Source of the DNA: Branchipolynoe longqiensis
Lineage: Eukaryota > Annelida > Polychaeta > Phyllodocida > Polynoidae
Direction of reading: 5' to 3'
Assembly: GCA_030323885.1 (NCBI GenBank)
Contig: CM059189.1
Coordinates: forward strand, 49,759,661-49,823,660
DNA: 64,000 bases
Shown here: positions 9,881 to 21,065 of the stretch, in pieces
How positions within the stretch are numbered: the first letter of the stretch is position 1
How the letters are laid out: every line of letters begins with the position of its first letter
Made by a program: the position numbers and the translations under genes
The notes under the pieces: model-generated
What the model was told of the DNA's origin: nothing
What the model saw: only the letters and a program-made list of their open reading frames with translations
Database searches by the model: none

Positions 9881-10993
9881 ATCACTCTTGTAACATTAAA
9901 GTTAAAGACATATCCAGAACATCATTTTAATATACACAACAAAGTCAAACAAGATTTCTATTAATTACAGTTAAGCAAACAACGGCTAAATGCATGGTGT
10001 CAATGTGTAAATTTTCACATTTTGACTGTAGCACAATATTATACAAGTATCATTTTGATATATTTTGTGGGATAGATGTCGAACTGTTAATATACCTAAT
10101 AGACAGAGGCTACAATAACTATTTGACAATAATTATTTGACTTGCTATCAATAAAAGAAAGACTTAATTATCGGCATCGTAACGTGGAGACCAAATATGT
10201 GGTGCCCAGTTTTGGAGAATAACCCAAATACTAGAATGCGAACTATAACCTATGTGATGCGACTGCCTATTTCACCAAGAAGCGTTACCATGGTAGCGCT
10301 CTCGACACAAATATTGAATATAGAGCTGCGGTGGTAACTAATGGCGAAATGGAACCGAGGAAAATCTATGGACACAAGCGAATTTATCCAATAGACCCTT
10401 TTAAAATTATGCAAACAGCAATGCAAACTATTCGTCTAGTTTTTGATGTTTTAAAATAATCACAAAAAACAACAACAAAACAACATTTTGACCAAAATTA
10501 TTACTAAAACTAAATTCAAAAGATTTATATCAGATTGGACTAGTGCTGCCCAGCGGTGAAAACAAGTGTTAACACAATTATCCCTTATGAGCAGGGTAAA
10601 TAAATTCATCACACACAAATAAATTCATCACACACAACAAAAATCTGAATAATACTTATTATAATAATACTGTGATGTCATCGCTCCTGACGCCCCCCAG
10701 ACAAGACGTGGGGCATTGGAGTCGGATCATTTTGCACACGGCCCATGTTTCTTTCTAGCTACACCTATGGGTGTTCTATTTTAAATTCTGATGGCCGGGA
10801 TGATTTGAATGATTTGAATGGTCCAGACCACCATAATCGATGACGGCTTAATGTGCAGGTCTCATTACAAAACACAGTTAATGAACCCAGGCCAGTGATT
10901 AGATGACTACGCAGGTAGGTTCATTAGTAATTGACACGGCTTCGGACGGCGTGACGTCACAAGTCGTGACTCAGATGGTTTGTGACAATCAGT
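9881..10993. other. AT-rich sequence, no gene recognised
   Basis: A plus-strand frame of about 70 codons (roughly 10240-10459, containing GEMEPRKIYGHKRIYPIDPF) looks more protein-like than its surroundings, but it has no start codon and no family I recognise. It could be an exon, a relic or chance. The rest is simple AT-rich sequence. Confidence 0.35.
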
Positions 10994-11005
10994 TCAGAGT
11001 ATCTA

Positions 11006-11329
11006 GTTTATTTGTTGTTTTACGTCCTAGCAAAATCTAAGGTCATATCAGGATGAGTACCGACTTGTGACAGTGCGCACCCATGGTGACTTTATAGTGC
11101 TGCTCCACTGAGAAATCAGCCCACCGATACCATGACCCGATATCCCACTCAGTCACAACATCCTGACACTGAGCCAACCAGTCCTTGCCCTATCCTAATA
11201 ATGCCGAGCACCAGGCCAGGAAGCGATAAGTATCAATTTTAAAGTCATTGGTTTGACTCGACCGGGAACCGAACTCCCGACCTTCCACACACGAGGCCGG
11301 CGCTCTACCGATTAGGCCTTGGTGCCCGG
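11006..11329 (-). mobile_element. SINE-A, full length, clean target duplication
   Basis: Flanked by TCAGAGTATCTA at 10994-11005 and again at 11330-11341 (12 bp, perfect). Tail on the left, tRNA-like head on the right. Confidence 0.9.
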
Positions 11330-11356
11330 TCAGAGTATCTAATATGACGGAGGGAC

Positions 11357-11505
11357 CGGACGCGGTGGCCGAATCGATAGAGCGCAGGTCTCCCGTGTGG
11401 AAGGTCGGGAGTGCAAATCCCGGTCGAGTCAAGGCAATGACTTATAAAATTGATACTTGTCGCTGCCTAGCCGGGCGCTTGCCATTAACAGGAAAGGACA
11501 TGGAT
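11357..11505 (+). mobile_element. SINE-A, 3'-truncated
   Basis: Well-kept head: A box GGTGGCCGAATCGATAGAG and B-box region AATCCCGGTCGAGTCA. The body stops after the GGCGCTTGCCATTAACAGG word. It lies 15 bp from the opposite-strand copy, head to head. Confidence 0.75.
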
Positions 11506-11740
11506 AATATACTTGACTGGCATAGGGTGCAACACACAAACATATCCGGATGGAGGAATAACATTCACCATGAATGAGGACATCAAGGAATACCACTCAA
11601 CACCTCGCTACGCTACGCTGGTCAACATGTACCACTGGGTGCCAGCACCATACATAGGACGAGGTATTGACTAGTGTTACTTCAAACTGCCTATTGCAGT
11701 TTGCTTACTCTAGTAGACAGTACTGCGTCACCAGTAATTC

Positions 11741-12451
11741 TTAAAGTTGCATAGTCCGATGAAACCATCAAATTTTCAAAACCAATACAATTATCTAGAT
11801 TTGATTCTAGATATTTAACTTAGATACTGGCGCACTTGTTAAATATTTATCGCCACATAGAAGGGAATACTAAGTCAATTTAATAGAACCTGTTACTACA
11901 GAATCCTATGGTGTCAGAGTTTTGGCATGCTGCTAGAGTTAATTTTGCATGTTTGCACTTCAAAGATCTCAAAAGTTAGCCACTTGAAATCAAAGTTACT
12001 TGAAACTTGAGTAAAGCTAAGATTCCTTATATGCGGTATGTGGCATGCGGTATGTGGTATGTGGCATGCGGCATGCGAATGTGGTATATGCGGCATAGAT
12101 ATATGCCAACCCCCAACATTTGTTGGGGTTTTTCCTCCAAATTTGTGAAGGAACAGTATTGTTTTCTATGGCAAACGCAGCAACATTCTCATTCGCATTC
12201 GCATGCCGCACCGATCGGTCCATGGGTCGATCCATTTGCCGCATTCGCATTCACACATTCGGACGTATGGAAGCACCACTATTCATTTACATGCTTTTCG
12301 ATTTTTATTCGCTTTCGCATTCGCATTCGCATTTGCATGCCGCATACCACGTGTAAGGAATCTTAGCTTTAGGTGGATTATCACAATCAACCTAATCTAT
12401 TTATCTCAGAAAATGATAGAAACTCAAAACCATCAAACTAAGCAACTTTAA
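11741..12451. mobile_element. TIR-2 element, copy 1
   Basis: Left end TTAAAGTTGCATAGTCCGATG, right end the near inverse (CATCAAACTAAGCAACTTTAA). The internal words TTGGCATGC, GCATGTTTGCACTTCA and AATTTAATAGA match the copies at 34455-34893 and 51202-52476. It carries no coding sequence, so it is a non-autonomous DNA-transposon-like repeat. A second TIR element is nested at 12014-12369. Confidence 0.7.
12014..12369. mobile_element. TIR-3 element nested in TIR-2, TA-flanked
   Basis: 356 bp with inverted termini AAGCTAAGATTCCTTA and TAAGGAATCTTAGCTT, flanked on both sides by TA (12012-12013 and 12370-12371), as expected of a Tc1/mariner-type insertion. Inside are runs of ATTCGC hexamers on the right and ATGCGGTATGTGG-type repeats on the left. 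Confidence 0.75.
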
Positions 12452-12631
12452 AATCACCCAGTACAGTCCACTGAAACGACAAACTCCGACTATAATGTAT
12501 TAATGACGTCATGGTGGGATTCTCTCATGACATGACCAAATATGGTTCCCCACAGACCGGAGAACATCGGGGAACCCATTTAGATTGCACTTGTTAACTA
12601 GCCATTGTGGCACTCTCCCTCCACATATTCT

Positions 12632-12882
12632 TGCTTGTTTGTTGTTGTTTTACGTCCTAGGAACATCTAAGGTCATATCAGGACGGATACCGACTTGAGA
12701 CAGTGCGCACTCATGAGGACTTTATAGTGCTGCCCCACGGTAAGACCAGCCCGCCAGCACCATGACCTGGTCTCCCATTGGGGCGGCACTATAAAGTCGC
12801 CATGAGTCCGCACTGTCACAAGTCGGTACCCGTCCTGATATGACCTTAGATGTTACTAGGAGGTAAAACAGCAACAAACAAA
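12632..12882. repeat. fold-back pair of SINE-A tails
   Basis: The minus-strand tail half (12632-12770) is followed directly by a plus-strand tail half (12771-12882). The arms include TGTCACAAGTCGGTACCCGTC-type sequence and would form a long hairpin. Confidence 0.8.
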
Positions 12883-13106
12883 CTTCACACTGACAGACCA
12901 GTTCAGCTGGGAGAGCCCGCGGCGCTTCGTGACTGCCAGACGCCTCGGGTTGGGGATTGTACCGGTTTAATCAGGTCACGATGACCTGAATATCAATTAA
13001 CCCCTCAAGACGCCAGCTGAACTTAGTAGTATGTGGGTCATGTTGGTAGGGGGGGGGGGGGTGCCTCTAAAAGGGGTCCGGCAGACCATTGTGCAACATG
13101 CTTATA

Positions 13107-13300
13107 CAGTAAAACCTCTCTAAATGGACCGACCGTGGGACTGACTTTAAATGGTCCAGTTAGGGAGGTGGTCGGGTCAGGGAGACTTTTTTGTATCAGT
13201 AAAATGATATTGTCTGGGCGATCATTTGGGATCCAAACAAAGCGATCGATATAGGGGAGTGGTTGATCTGTGGAGGTGGTCGGTTAGAGAGATTTTACTG
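13107..13300. mobile_element. TIR-4, pogo/Tigger-like MITE
   Basis: Inverted ends CAGTAAAACCTCTCTAA and TTAGAGAGATTTTACTG around 194 bp with no ORF. The CAGT start resembles pogo/Tigger-type termini. TA precedes the left end but not clearly the right, so the target duplication is unproven. Confidence 0.65.
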
Positions 13301-13626
13301 CACTTATCGTGTGAGAATAATCAAAAACAGACCTGGACAATGAATGGATTAAAATGTAGAATGGGCCCCCACCCGCCTTCAAGCCCATCCACCAACCATC
13401 CACATATAGTGTATGAGTGAATGACGCATGCACAGAGGCCCCTGTAGGTCTGAGAGACCTGACCGAGTTACCTGACAGTGTGGCCATCTAACCGTGACGT
13501 TCTCACACCGGGACAACACCAATTCTCAGTGCGGCTCGGGGCGCCAGTCCCAAGTTCAACAGAGAGGTGGGGGCGCGGGAGCGGGGGGGGGGGGGTTATG
13601 CATACAACGCCACTCCCCCAGACGCA

Positions 13627-13944
13627 CCAGACGCAGTGGTCGAATCGATAGAGCACATACCACCTGTGCGGGAGATCGGGACTTCGATTCCTAGTCGAGT
13701 CAAACCAATGACTTACAAAATTGATACTTGTCGCTCCCTAGTCTAGCGCTCAGCATTAATAGGATAGGGCAAGGACTCAGTGTCAGGATAATGCGACTGA
13801 TTGGGATATTTAGTCATGGTGCTGATGGCCTGATTTCCCAGTGGGGCAGCACTATAAAATCGCCATGAGCGCACACTGCCACAAGTCGGTGCACGTCCTG
13901 ATATGACCTTAGATTTGCCAGGACGATAAACTCCAACAACCAAC
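13627..13944 (+). mobile_element. SINE-A, full length
   Basis: Head GTGGTCGAATCGATAGAG and tail TTTGCCAGGACGATAAACTCC. A dozen bases are missing after GGGCAAGGACT. Confidence 0.8.
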
Positions 13945-14911
13945 CAGCTCAAGTTTGCTGGCTAAAATGGAGCCAGTCTGCGCGCTTGCGATCAGCGATT
14001 CCCAACAGTCGGCGGCGCAGTCCAACCACGTGACCAGTTAGCGCCGGCCGTGCACGCCCCCTACCGACAGAACAGGCTGGGGTGGGTACCGGCGCTTCCC
14101 CCTCCCCTTCCCCGGCGCCTCCCCCCGGCTACCCCGGCTACCCCGGCCCGGCGCGCTCAAGCGTGGCCCCATCGTGCCTATTCCTGGCCACCCTGCGTGC
14201 TGATACGGTCCGTGTGTGTGTGTGTCCGTGTGTGTGTGTCCGTAGTCGGACTGGCTCCACTTGTTGACACGTCTGTCTTTCACACACGTGTAGAACACTG
14301 CGGGCGGGTTTGTGTGAGTCGTGTACAAAGCAAGACCGTCAGGAAGGAGAGGCGGCGAGAGGTAACGGGTCTGGTGCACGTTTAAGAACTTACACACGTA
14401 GGGGAATAAGTCACAGTCAGAGAGGAGGGAAGGAAGGAGGAAGACGAGAGGAGAGGAAGGAAGGAAGGAAGGCAGGAGGACGAGAAGAAGTGGGGAAGGG
14501 AGGCGGAGACACACCTCGCCTCGACCTGCCAGCAACAAAGCCCCCGGACTGTGACAGTAAGAACTATGTGTCACCAGTGAACGTACTGGAATCAACACCA
14601 GTCAACACCAGTCAACACCAGTCACCACCAATCAACAACAGTCAACACCAGTCAACAACAATCAACACCACCACACCAGCCCAGGGATTGGCGTCAAACA
14701 GTTGATAACGCGCGGCGATTCTACCAACACCAACTCCAATAGCAACTCCAACACCAACTCCAACCGCACAACAAGTTGTGCCGAGTGTTGAGCGGGGTTG
14801 GTCTCTTCTTAGAGTTAGAATCTTAACTCTTACCGTCTTTGCACCGGGCCCACCTGTCTTGACAGCGGCGTGTGCTTGGAGAGCAGGGGGGGATGTGACA
14901 GCGCCGACCTT
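13945..14911. other. GC-rich, simple-sequence upstream region
   Basis: Contains C-rich CCCCGGCTACCCCGG repeats, a (TG)n run near 14213-14240, a purine-rich (GGAA)n tract at about 14420-14500 and CAACACCAGT repeats at about 14595-14680. The change in base composition and the following open frame would fit a promoter and 5' UTR, but no core promoter element is clear. Confidence 0.35.
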
Positions 14912-15298
14912 ATGTCAGGCCGGCGCCACCCACCCGGCCGCCCGGCGCCCGCCCGCCCGGCGCCCGCCCGCCCGGCGCCCGCCCGCCCAGCGCCCGCCCG
15001 CCCGGCGCCCGGCGCCCTGGAGGACTTCGAGCAGGGGGCGGTGCTGGTGCGCCGGGAGAGCAGCCCGGGCTTCTCGGACAGCAGCTACACGTCGGCCAGC
15101 ACGGACGGGGACGGGCGCTCCCGGAGCCCCTCCCCGCTCAGCACCAGGTCCCCACGGGGCGGCCAGGAGGCCCTGCGGCGTGGGACATGGGAGGAGGAGG
15201 CAGGTCTCTTCCACCACCAGCACCACCAGCACCACCAGCACCACCAGCACCACCAGCACCTCCAGCATTCCACAGGTTCGAACCCATCTCCTGTCTGA
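14912..15298 (+). CDS. candidate first coding exon, function unknown
   Basis: From the ATG at 14912 the frame reads a Pro/Ala/Arg repeat (RPAPARPAPA, from an 18-bp GC repeat), then a complex acidic and Ser-rich segment (LEDFEQGAVLVRRESSPGFS, then SYTSASTDGDGRSRS), then a His/Gln repeat encoded by CACCAG/CACCAC units, with a stop at 15296-15298. The Ser-rich part has protein-like complexity, which suggests a real gene such as a regulatory protein, but I do not recognise a family. A CAG/GTTCG sequence at 15275/15276 could be a splice donor. Against it: downstream sequence is minisatellite, no second exon is recognisable, and the repeats could create a chance frame. Confidence 0.35.
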   Translation: MSGRRHPPGRPAPARPAPARPAPARPAPARPAPGALEDFEQGAVLVRRESSPGFSDSSYTSASTDGDGRSRSPSPLSTRSPRGGQEALRRGTWEEEAGLFHHQHHQHHQHHQHHQHLQHSTGSNPSPV

Positions 15299-15314
15299 CT
15301 TACACTGTTACGTA

Positions 15315-16727
15315 GCCAGTACATTGTAGTGTGTGTTGTGTAGTGTGGGTACATGGCACCAGTACATTGTAGTATAGTGCTGTGTAGGTACATGCCACCA
15401 GTACATTGTAGTGTGTGTAATGTAGGTACATGGCACCAGTACATTGTAGTGTGTGTAATGTAGGTACATGCCACCAGTACATTGTAGTGTGTGTAGTGTA
15501 GGAACATGCCACCAGTACATTGTAGTGTGTGTAGTGTAGGTACATGCCACCAGTACATTGTAGTGTGTGTAGTATAGGTACATGCCACCAGTTCATTGTA
15601 GTGTAGTGTTGTGTAGGTACATGCCACCAGTACATTGTAGTTTGTGTAATGTAGGTACATGCCACCAGTACATTGTAGTGTGTCTTGTGTAGGTACATGC
15701 CACCAGTACATTGTAGTGTGTGTAGTGTAGGTACATGGCACCAGTACATTGTAGAGTGTGTAGTGTAGGTACATGCCACCAGTACATTGTAGTGTGTCTT
15801 GTGTAGGTACATGGCACCAGTACATTGTAGTGTGTGTAGTATAGGTACATGCCACCAGTACATTGTAGTGTGTGTAATGTAGGTACATGTAACATGCCAC
15901 CAGTACATTGTAGTGTGTGTAGTGTAGGTACATGGCACCAGTACATTGTAGTGTGTGTAGTGTAGGTACATGCCACCAGTACATTGTAGTGTGTGTAATG
16001 TAGGTACATGCCACCAGTACATTGTAGTGTGTGTAGTGTAGGTACATGCCACCAGTACATTGGATCCTGTGTAGTGTGTTGTGTACTGTGGGTGCATGCC
16101 ACCAGTGCATTGTAGTGTGTGTAATGTGTGTTTTGTAGTGTGGGTACATGCCACCAGTACATTGGATCGTGTGTAGTGTGTTGTGTACTGTGGGTGCATG
16201 CCACCAGTGCATTGTAGTGTGTGTAATGTGTGTTTTGTAGTGTGGGTACATGCCACCAGTACATTGGATCGTGTGTAGTGTGTTGTGTACTGTGGGTGCA
16301 TGCCACCAGTACATTGGATCGTGTGTAGTGTGTTGTGTACTGTGGGTGCATGCCACCAGTACATTGTAGTGTGTGTAATGTGTGTTTTGTAGTGTGGGTA
16401 CATGCCACCAGTACATTGGATCGTGTGTAGTGTGTTGTGTACTGTGGGTGCATGCCACCAGTGCATTTTAGTGTGTGTACTGTAGATACATGGCACCAGT
16501 ACATTGTAGTGTGTGTAGTTATTGTAGTGTGTGTTGTGTAGTGTAGGTACATGATACCAGTACATTGTAGTGTAGTGTAGGTACATGATACCAGTGCATT
16601 GTAGTGTGGCTACATGATACCCGTGCATTGTAGTGTAGTGCAGTGCAGGTACATGATACCAGTACATTATAGTGTGTGTTGTGTAGTGTAGTTACATGGC
16701 ACCAGTTCAGTACATTGTAGTGTAGTG
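15315..16727. repeat. 38-bp minisatellite
   Basis: About 37 copies of a unit containing GGTACATGCCACCAGTACAT followed by GTGT-rich sequence. Toward the right the units become longer composites (GGATCGTGTGTAGTGTG plus GTGGGTGCATGCC). Minus-strand open frames of over 400 codons arise only because 38-bp units cycle through three frames without stops. They are not genes. Confidence 0.9.
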
Positions 16728-17172
16728 GCGAGAAGAGTACTGTTTTTGATTTGCTTGTGTTGATGGTTATTTTGTTGGACTCACACCACTCATCTAGTTT
16801 TAGTAGGAGTTTATTTAGATTAGTTATTACCTCCTCTTCTGTGGTGCCATTTGCGTATATGACTGTGTCATCTGCATATAGTTGGAGGCATTCAGTTTGC
16901 AACTATTTTTCTAGATCATTTATATAGATTATAAAGAGTAGTGGCCCTAACACTGACCCTTGGGGTACACCACATGAGACATGTTGGTTGTCTGATAATG
17001 TATTGTTTTTGTTTTTTTTCTGTTGCCTATTGCTCAGGTAGCATTTTATCCAATCCATAGTGTTGGATTTTATGCCCATGGTTTTTAGTTTTTCCAGTAG
17101 TATTTTATGGTCTACTGTGTCCAATCCTTTGCTGAAGTCAATGAAGGCTGCTCCAACTAATTGTTTTTGATC
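16728..17172 (-). pseudogene. LINE reverse transcriptase fragment (LINE-1 of this window)
   Basis: Minus strand encodes AAFIDFSKGLDTVDHKILL, GVPQGSVLGPLLFIIYINDL and QLYADDTVIYANGT (catalytic YADD at 16867-16878), the palm of a non-LTR retrotransposon RT of the Jockey/CR1-like kind. Both ends are truncated; the left end runs straight into the 38-bp minisatellite. Its sister is at 19611-21065. Confidence 0.85.
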
Positions 17173-17245
17173 GCAAAGTGGTCCTCAGTGGTCGCTGACC
17201 TCCTTGTGACCATTTTGCTCTTAACTCATTTGGAGCTGACCCCCA
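17173..17245. mobile_element. scrap of TIR-5
   Basis: Words such as CGCAAAGTGGTC, GGTCGCTGACC and CTCCTTGTGACCATTTTG match the interior of 33631-33943. Confidence 0.5.
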
Positions 17246-17261
17246 AACAAATTGCAACAGA

Positions 17262-17585
17262 GACCGGGCCGAATGGGGAGAGCACAGGCCTCATGTGTGG
17301 AAAATCGGGAGTTTGCGAGTTTGGTTCCCGGTTGAGTCAAACCAATGACTTAAAAATTGATACTTGTCGCTTCCTAGTCTGGTGCTCGCCATTATTAGGA
17401 TAGGGCAAGGGCTGGTTAGCTTGGTGTCAGGGTAATGTGACTGAGTGGGATATCGGGTTATGGTGCCGGCAGCCTGATTTCCCAGTGGGGCAGCACTATA
17501 AAATCGCCATGAGTGCGTACTGTCACAAGTCGGTACCCGTCCTGATATGACCTTAGATGTTGCTAGGACATAAAACAACAAACAA
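17262..17585 (+). mobile_element. SINE-A with 15-bp target duplication
   Basis: ACAAATTGCAACAGA occurs at 17247-17261 and 17586-17600. Head, body and an AAACAACAAACA tail are all present. Confidence 0.9.
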
Positions 17586-17600
17586 ACAAATTGCAACAGA

Positions 17601-17753
17601 AACGATTTCATTCGTATTCATTCTTGCGAAACCCCCTAAGCAATGCCTCAAAAATCTCAATTGTATTGATATTGTTCTTCTACCTGAAATACCACCCGTA
17701 GTTGAGTGCGCTTCTGCCAAAATTGAGGCCAAGAGGGAATTTGTACCAAACTT
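17601..17753. other. short unassigned segment
   Basis: A plus-strand frame here (CIDIVLLPEIPPVVECASAK) is protein-like but short and unrecognised. It could be another relic of the broken gene at 19056-23551. Confidence 0.25.
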
Positions 17754-19030
17754 AATAATAATAATAAAATATTTATTTCCACATGACCAATGTACACACA
17801 AGTTGATATTTATATCAGTAATTCTTTTCACATGAAAAAGGAGAAAGCAGAAGTACAATACTTATGAGGTGCTTTCCCCATTTAAAAATAACACAGATAC
17901 ATTGCTTATACCATAGAAATAATAAATAGAAGAATTAAAGTAAAAGGTATATCAACAATACCCTCAAAACTGTAAATTACATCTCAATATTTATGTACTA
18001 GACTACTATGTATTTTCCCTCCGGTAAAGCTTAAATATTTTCTTTTTATACATTCATTGAAACATATAGATGTTTTTTGAACATTTGATATTATCGTCAA
18101 GTGAACTCCATATTTTTATACCACATACAGACTTTAAAGTTGTTCTTGCAAATACTTGTCTTAGGTTGTTACTCTACCTTATATCATGGCTACTATCTGA
18201 CCATATTTTGAATAAAGACTGTAGATTTTTTGGCAGTAGCCCTTTGTTTGCATTGTAAATTATCATACTAGATTTGATCTTAACCAAGTCTATTCATTTT
18301 AATACATGAAGATCAAAGAACAGCTTATTAGTGTGGTCTCGATATCCAACGTTGCAAACAATTCTCACTGCTTTCTACTGTAGCAAATAAATACACTCCA
18401 TATTTGTTTTATATGCATTTCCCCATACTTCACAACAATACGATACATAAGGCAGAAATAATGAATAATACAATATGCAATTTTGTTTAGTATATATTTT
18501 GCCTTGTGCACAATTGCAATAGTTTGGGACAATTTAGATTTAATCATACTAATATGCTTTTTCCAATTAAGTTTATGATCTATTAGCACCCCTAGAAATT
18601 TACTGACATAAACCATTTTGATATCAGTACCATTGATACATACAGTAACATTAGATTGTTTTTATAATTACTAAACAGCATGAAATTTGTTTTTGCTACA
18701 TGAAGTGATAACTTGTTTGTTGCAAACCATATGTTCAATTTAATAAGTTATTTGCATTTATCATTGCCAAGTTGAACTGGGTCATTTCCTGACCTAAAGA
18801 TAGTAGTGTCATCAGCAAATAGAATGAATTTAAGAAGCGATGACACATTACAAATATCATTTACATATAAAAATGAACAACTTAGGTCCCAGAATTGAGC
18901 CCTGAGGGACTCAACATACCACATTTGCTAAGTCTGAGTCCTCGTCATCTAAATTTACATATTGTTGTGTATTTTGTAGATAACTAGTAAGCCAGTTATT
19001 GGCAGTGCCTCTGATACCAGTGATTTAATT
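17754..19030 (-). pseudogene. LINE reverse transcriptase fragment (LINE-3)
   Basis: Minus strand shows a PQGSILGP-like box near 18900, FADDTTIFRSG at the catalytic site (FADD at 18808-18819), and a thumb segment KFLGVLIDHKLNWKKHISMI near 18560-18600. The 3' end at the left is a TAATAATAA simple repeat in place of a long poly(A). Stops and frameshifts are frequent. The 5' part is missing. Jockey/CR1-like by motif. Confidence 0.75.
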
Positions 19031-19044
19031 TTCTTTCTGTACAG

Positions 19045-19613
19045 AAAGGCTCTGAATGCAATACATGGATGGAAATGATACAAATATTGTGCAAATTCAT
19101 AGTGCAGAAAGAACCAAAGACTGGAATCTTCATTTGCAAATGGTACTCACAGCATCTGGTTATAATGCTTACCCAAGTCTGGTTATTTGTACCTTCAGAA
19201 CATGCAATGCCTCAAAGATGAGCATCCGCATGCATTCAGAAGTTTCAGAATGGACACCATGTTATTCAAAGAATGACAGATACTGTGGTGGGCTCTCAAC
19301 TGACCTTGTTATAGAGTAGGTTTTAATGAGGAGTGTGAAGAGTCGATGTGGACTTACCACGGGGAGGGGTATGAATGAATTTCAAAGACTTGCGTGGCTT
19401 CTTTCAATGCCATCTGGCACGCGGGTTAATCTTACTATACTGTATACAGACACTCACAAGATTGTGGTATATACAACCAGTGATCAGCATAACGACATGT
19501 GTAAAAGTCGAAAGCAGTGTGACAAAGTGGACGCATTCACATTACTAGCGGCTTTCCAGAAGCAGAACCCCTTCACTGAGGACACATCATCGTGTGGGAT
19601 TGTGAATGAGTTT
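19045..19613 (+). pseudogene. N-terminal piece of an uncharacterised invertebrate protein family
   Basis: One frame reads from a possible 3' splice site (TTTCTTTCTGTACAG ending 19044) through CGGLSTDLVIE, an in-frame TAG at 19317-19319, then VLMRSVKSRCGLTTGRGMNE, RLAWLLSMPSG, TTSDQHNDMCKSRK and NPFTEDTSS. I recognise these words from a large family of uncharacterised proteins in molluscs, cnidarians and other invertebrates. The TAG replaces a position that is usually Gln there. The piece ends at the T run at 19611, which is the poly(A) end of an inserted LINE. The Cys-rich C-terminal end of the same family lies at 23362-23551 on the same strand. No function is known to me. Confidence 0.65.
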
Positions 19614-21065
19614 TTTTTTAAATGTTTAACTATTTTTTATTGAACACTGTCCATAGCATATAAGCCCAGGTACCCAGGCTTGTTTTCAATGCTGGCCAGT
19701 TGTAGTGTTGGTGTTATCTTACCACACAGTGGCTGCTGATAAGGTATTTGATTGCCTGCATTTCAGTTGCAGATAGATAATTGGTTGGTAATATGGTATG
19801 GTTAGTAGCCTATGTTAGTTTTTTTGATTTTCTTGGCATATGTGTATTCATCTTTTCTACTCTTATTACTAGACTAGCCTACATTCTAGTATTGTCAGAT
19901 ACTAGAATGTAGGCTAAGTAGAATGAATTATAAAGCTGTTATGATATTTACATATCATATAGGCTTGTACGTAGCTGTGTGGTGTGTTATCTGGCTACTT
20001 TTGGCATGGTTACCTTCCATTGGGTGTCCCACTGGTGGTCCATGACATATCACATGCCCCTTTGCAGTGCAGCTTAGTGGGGGCTTCCTACCCTTATTTT
20101 GCACAGATATTTTTTGTAAGTTTTTAGGTCAGGAATTTGTCGTTCCTTGATGGTTTGGGGATTCCACACCTTGGCAATCATTTCCAGCGTGCTTCTCTCA
20201 TGAGCTTTTATTTGGCTTCTGGTCTGCTTTAGTAGTGGCGCATCATTTGCTCTAGTAGCCCGTTATGGTTTTGTTAGAAGTTTATTGTTTTGACTATAGC
20301 TATATGCTAATGTTTTCAAATGATTTATTCTCCTATTTTCTAGTAATTTCACTTTGGTTCTTTTGTGTATGTCATGGGTGGGGTGCAGCTTGTCTACTCT
20401 TAGACAGATTGTTAGGGCTCTGTTCTGCAGTGTTTGCCAGTTTTTTAGTAGTTCTTTTCTCACACCCATGTAATTTACATCTCCATAGTCAAAATAGGGG
20501 AGCACCATGCCCTTGAAGATTTTTATTGACATCTCTTGTGTCATGTAGTCTCTTAGCTTTGCAAATAGCCACAGTTTCTGGTTTACTTTTTGTATAATTT
20601 TATTTATACATAGGTTGTAGTTTAGTTGGCTGTCCAACTCAAGGCCTAGGTATTTGTAATGGTCTACATTTTCTAGTGTTTGGTTTCCTAACTTACAGTG
20701 TAGTTTTCTTTCTGGCATTTGTTCTGATGTGGTGCCATTTGCATATATGACTGTGTCATGTGCATATAGTTGGAGGCATTCTCTTTGCAACCATTTATAT
20801 AGATTATATAGAGTATTTGCCCTAAAACTAACCCTCGGGGTACACCACATGTGACAGGTTGGTTGTCTGATAGTGTATTGTTTATTTTTGTTTTGTGTTG
20901 CCTGTTGTTCAGGTAGCATTTTATCCAATCCATAGTATTGGATTTTATGCCCATGGTTTTGAGTTTGTGTCAAATGCTTTGCTGAAGTCAATGAAGGCTG
21001 CTCCAACTAATTGTTTTTGGTTCATTGATGCCATTATGTCATTTGTTAGGTTAGCTATTGTTTTT
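19611..21065 (-). pseudogene. LINE copy with poly(A) end (LINE-2)
   Basis: The T run at 19611-19619 is its poly(A) tail. Minus strand coding covers FIDFSKAFDT, a damaged palm reading QLYAHDTVIYANGTT (YAHD in place of YADD at about 20757-20768), the thumb (YKYLGLELDSQLNY) and a C-terminal region reaching to about 20100 (STLEMIAKVWNP). Roughly 40 residues present in the sister copy at 16728-17172 are deleted after NGTT. 19876-19915 holds a perfect 17-bp hairpin. It is inactive. Confidence 0.8.
19876..19915. repeat. perfect inverted repeat, 17-bp stem
   Basis: AGCCTACATTCTAGTAT, six-base loop TGTCAG, then ATACTAGAATGTAGGCT. It lies in the non-coding 3' part of LINE-2. Confidence 0.9.

Noticed and set aside
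15315..16667. Minus-strand open frames of over 300-450 codons, rich in Tyr, His, Trp and Cys
   Set aside because: They result from a 38-bp tandem unit without stops cycling through three frames. The same amino-acid pattern repeats in all frames.
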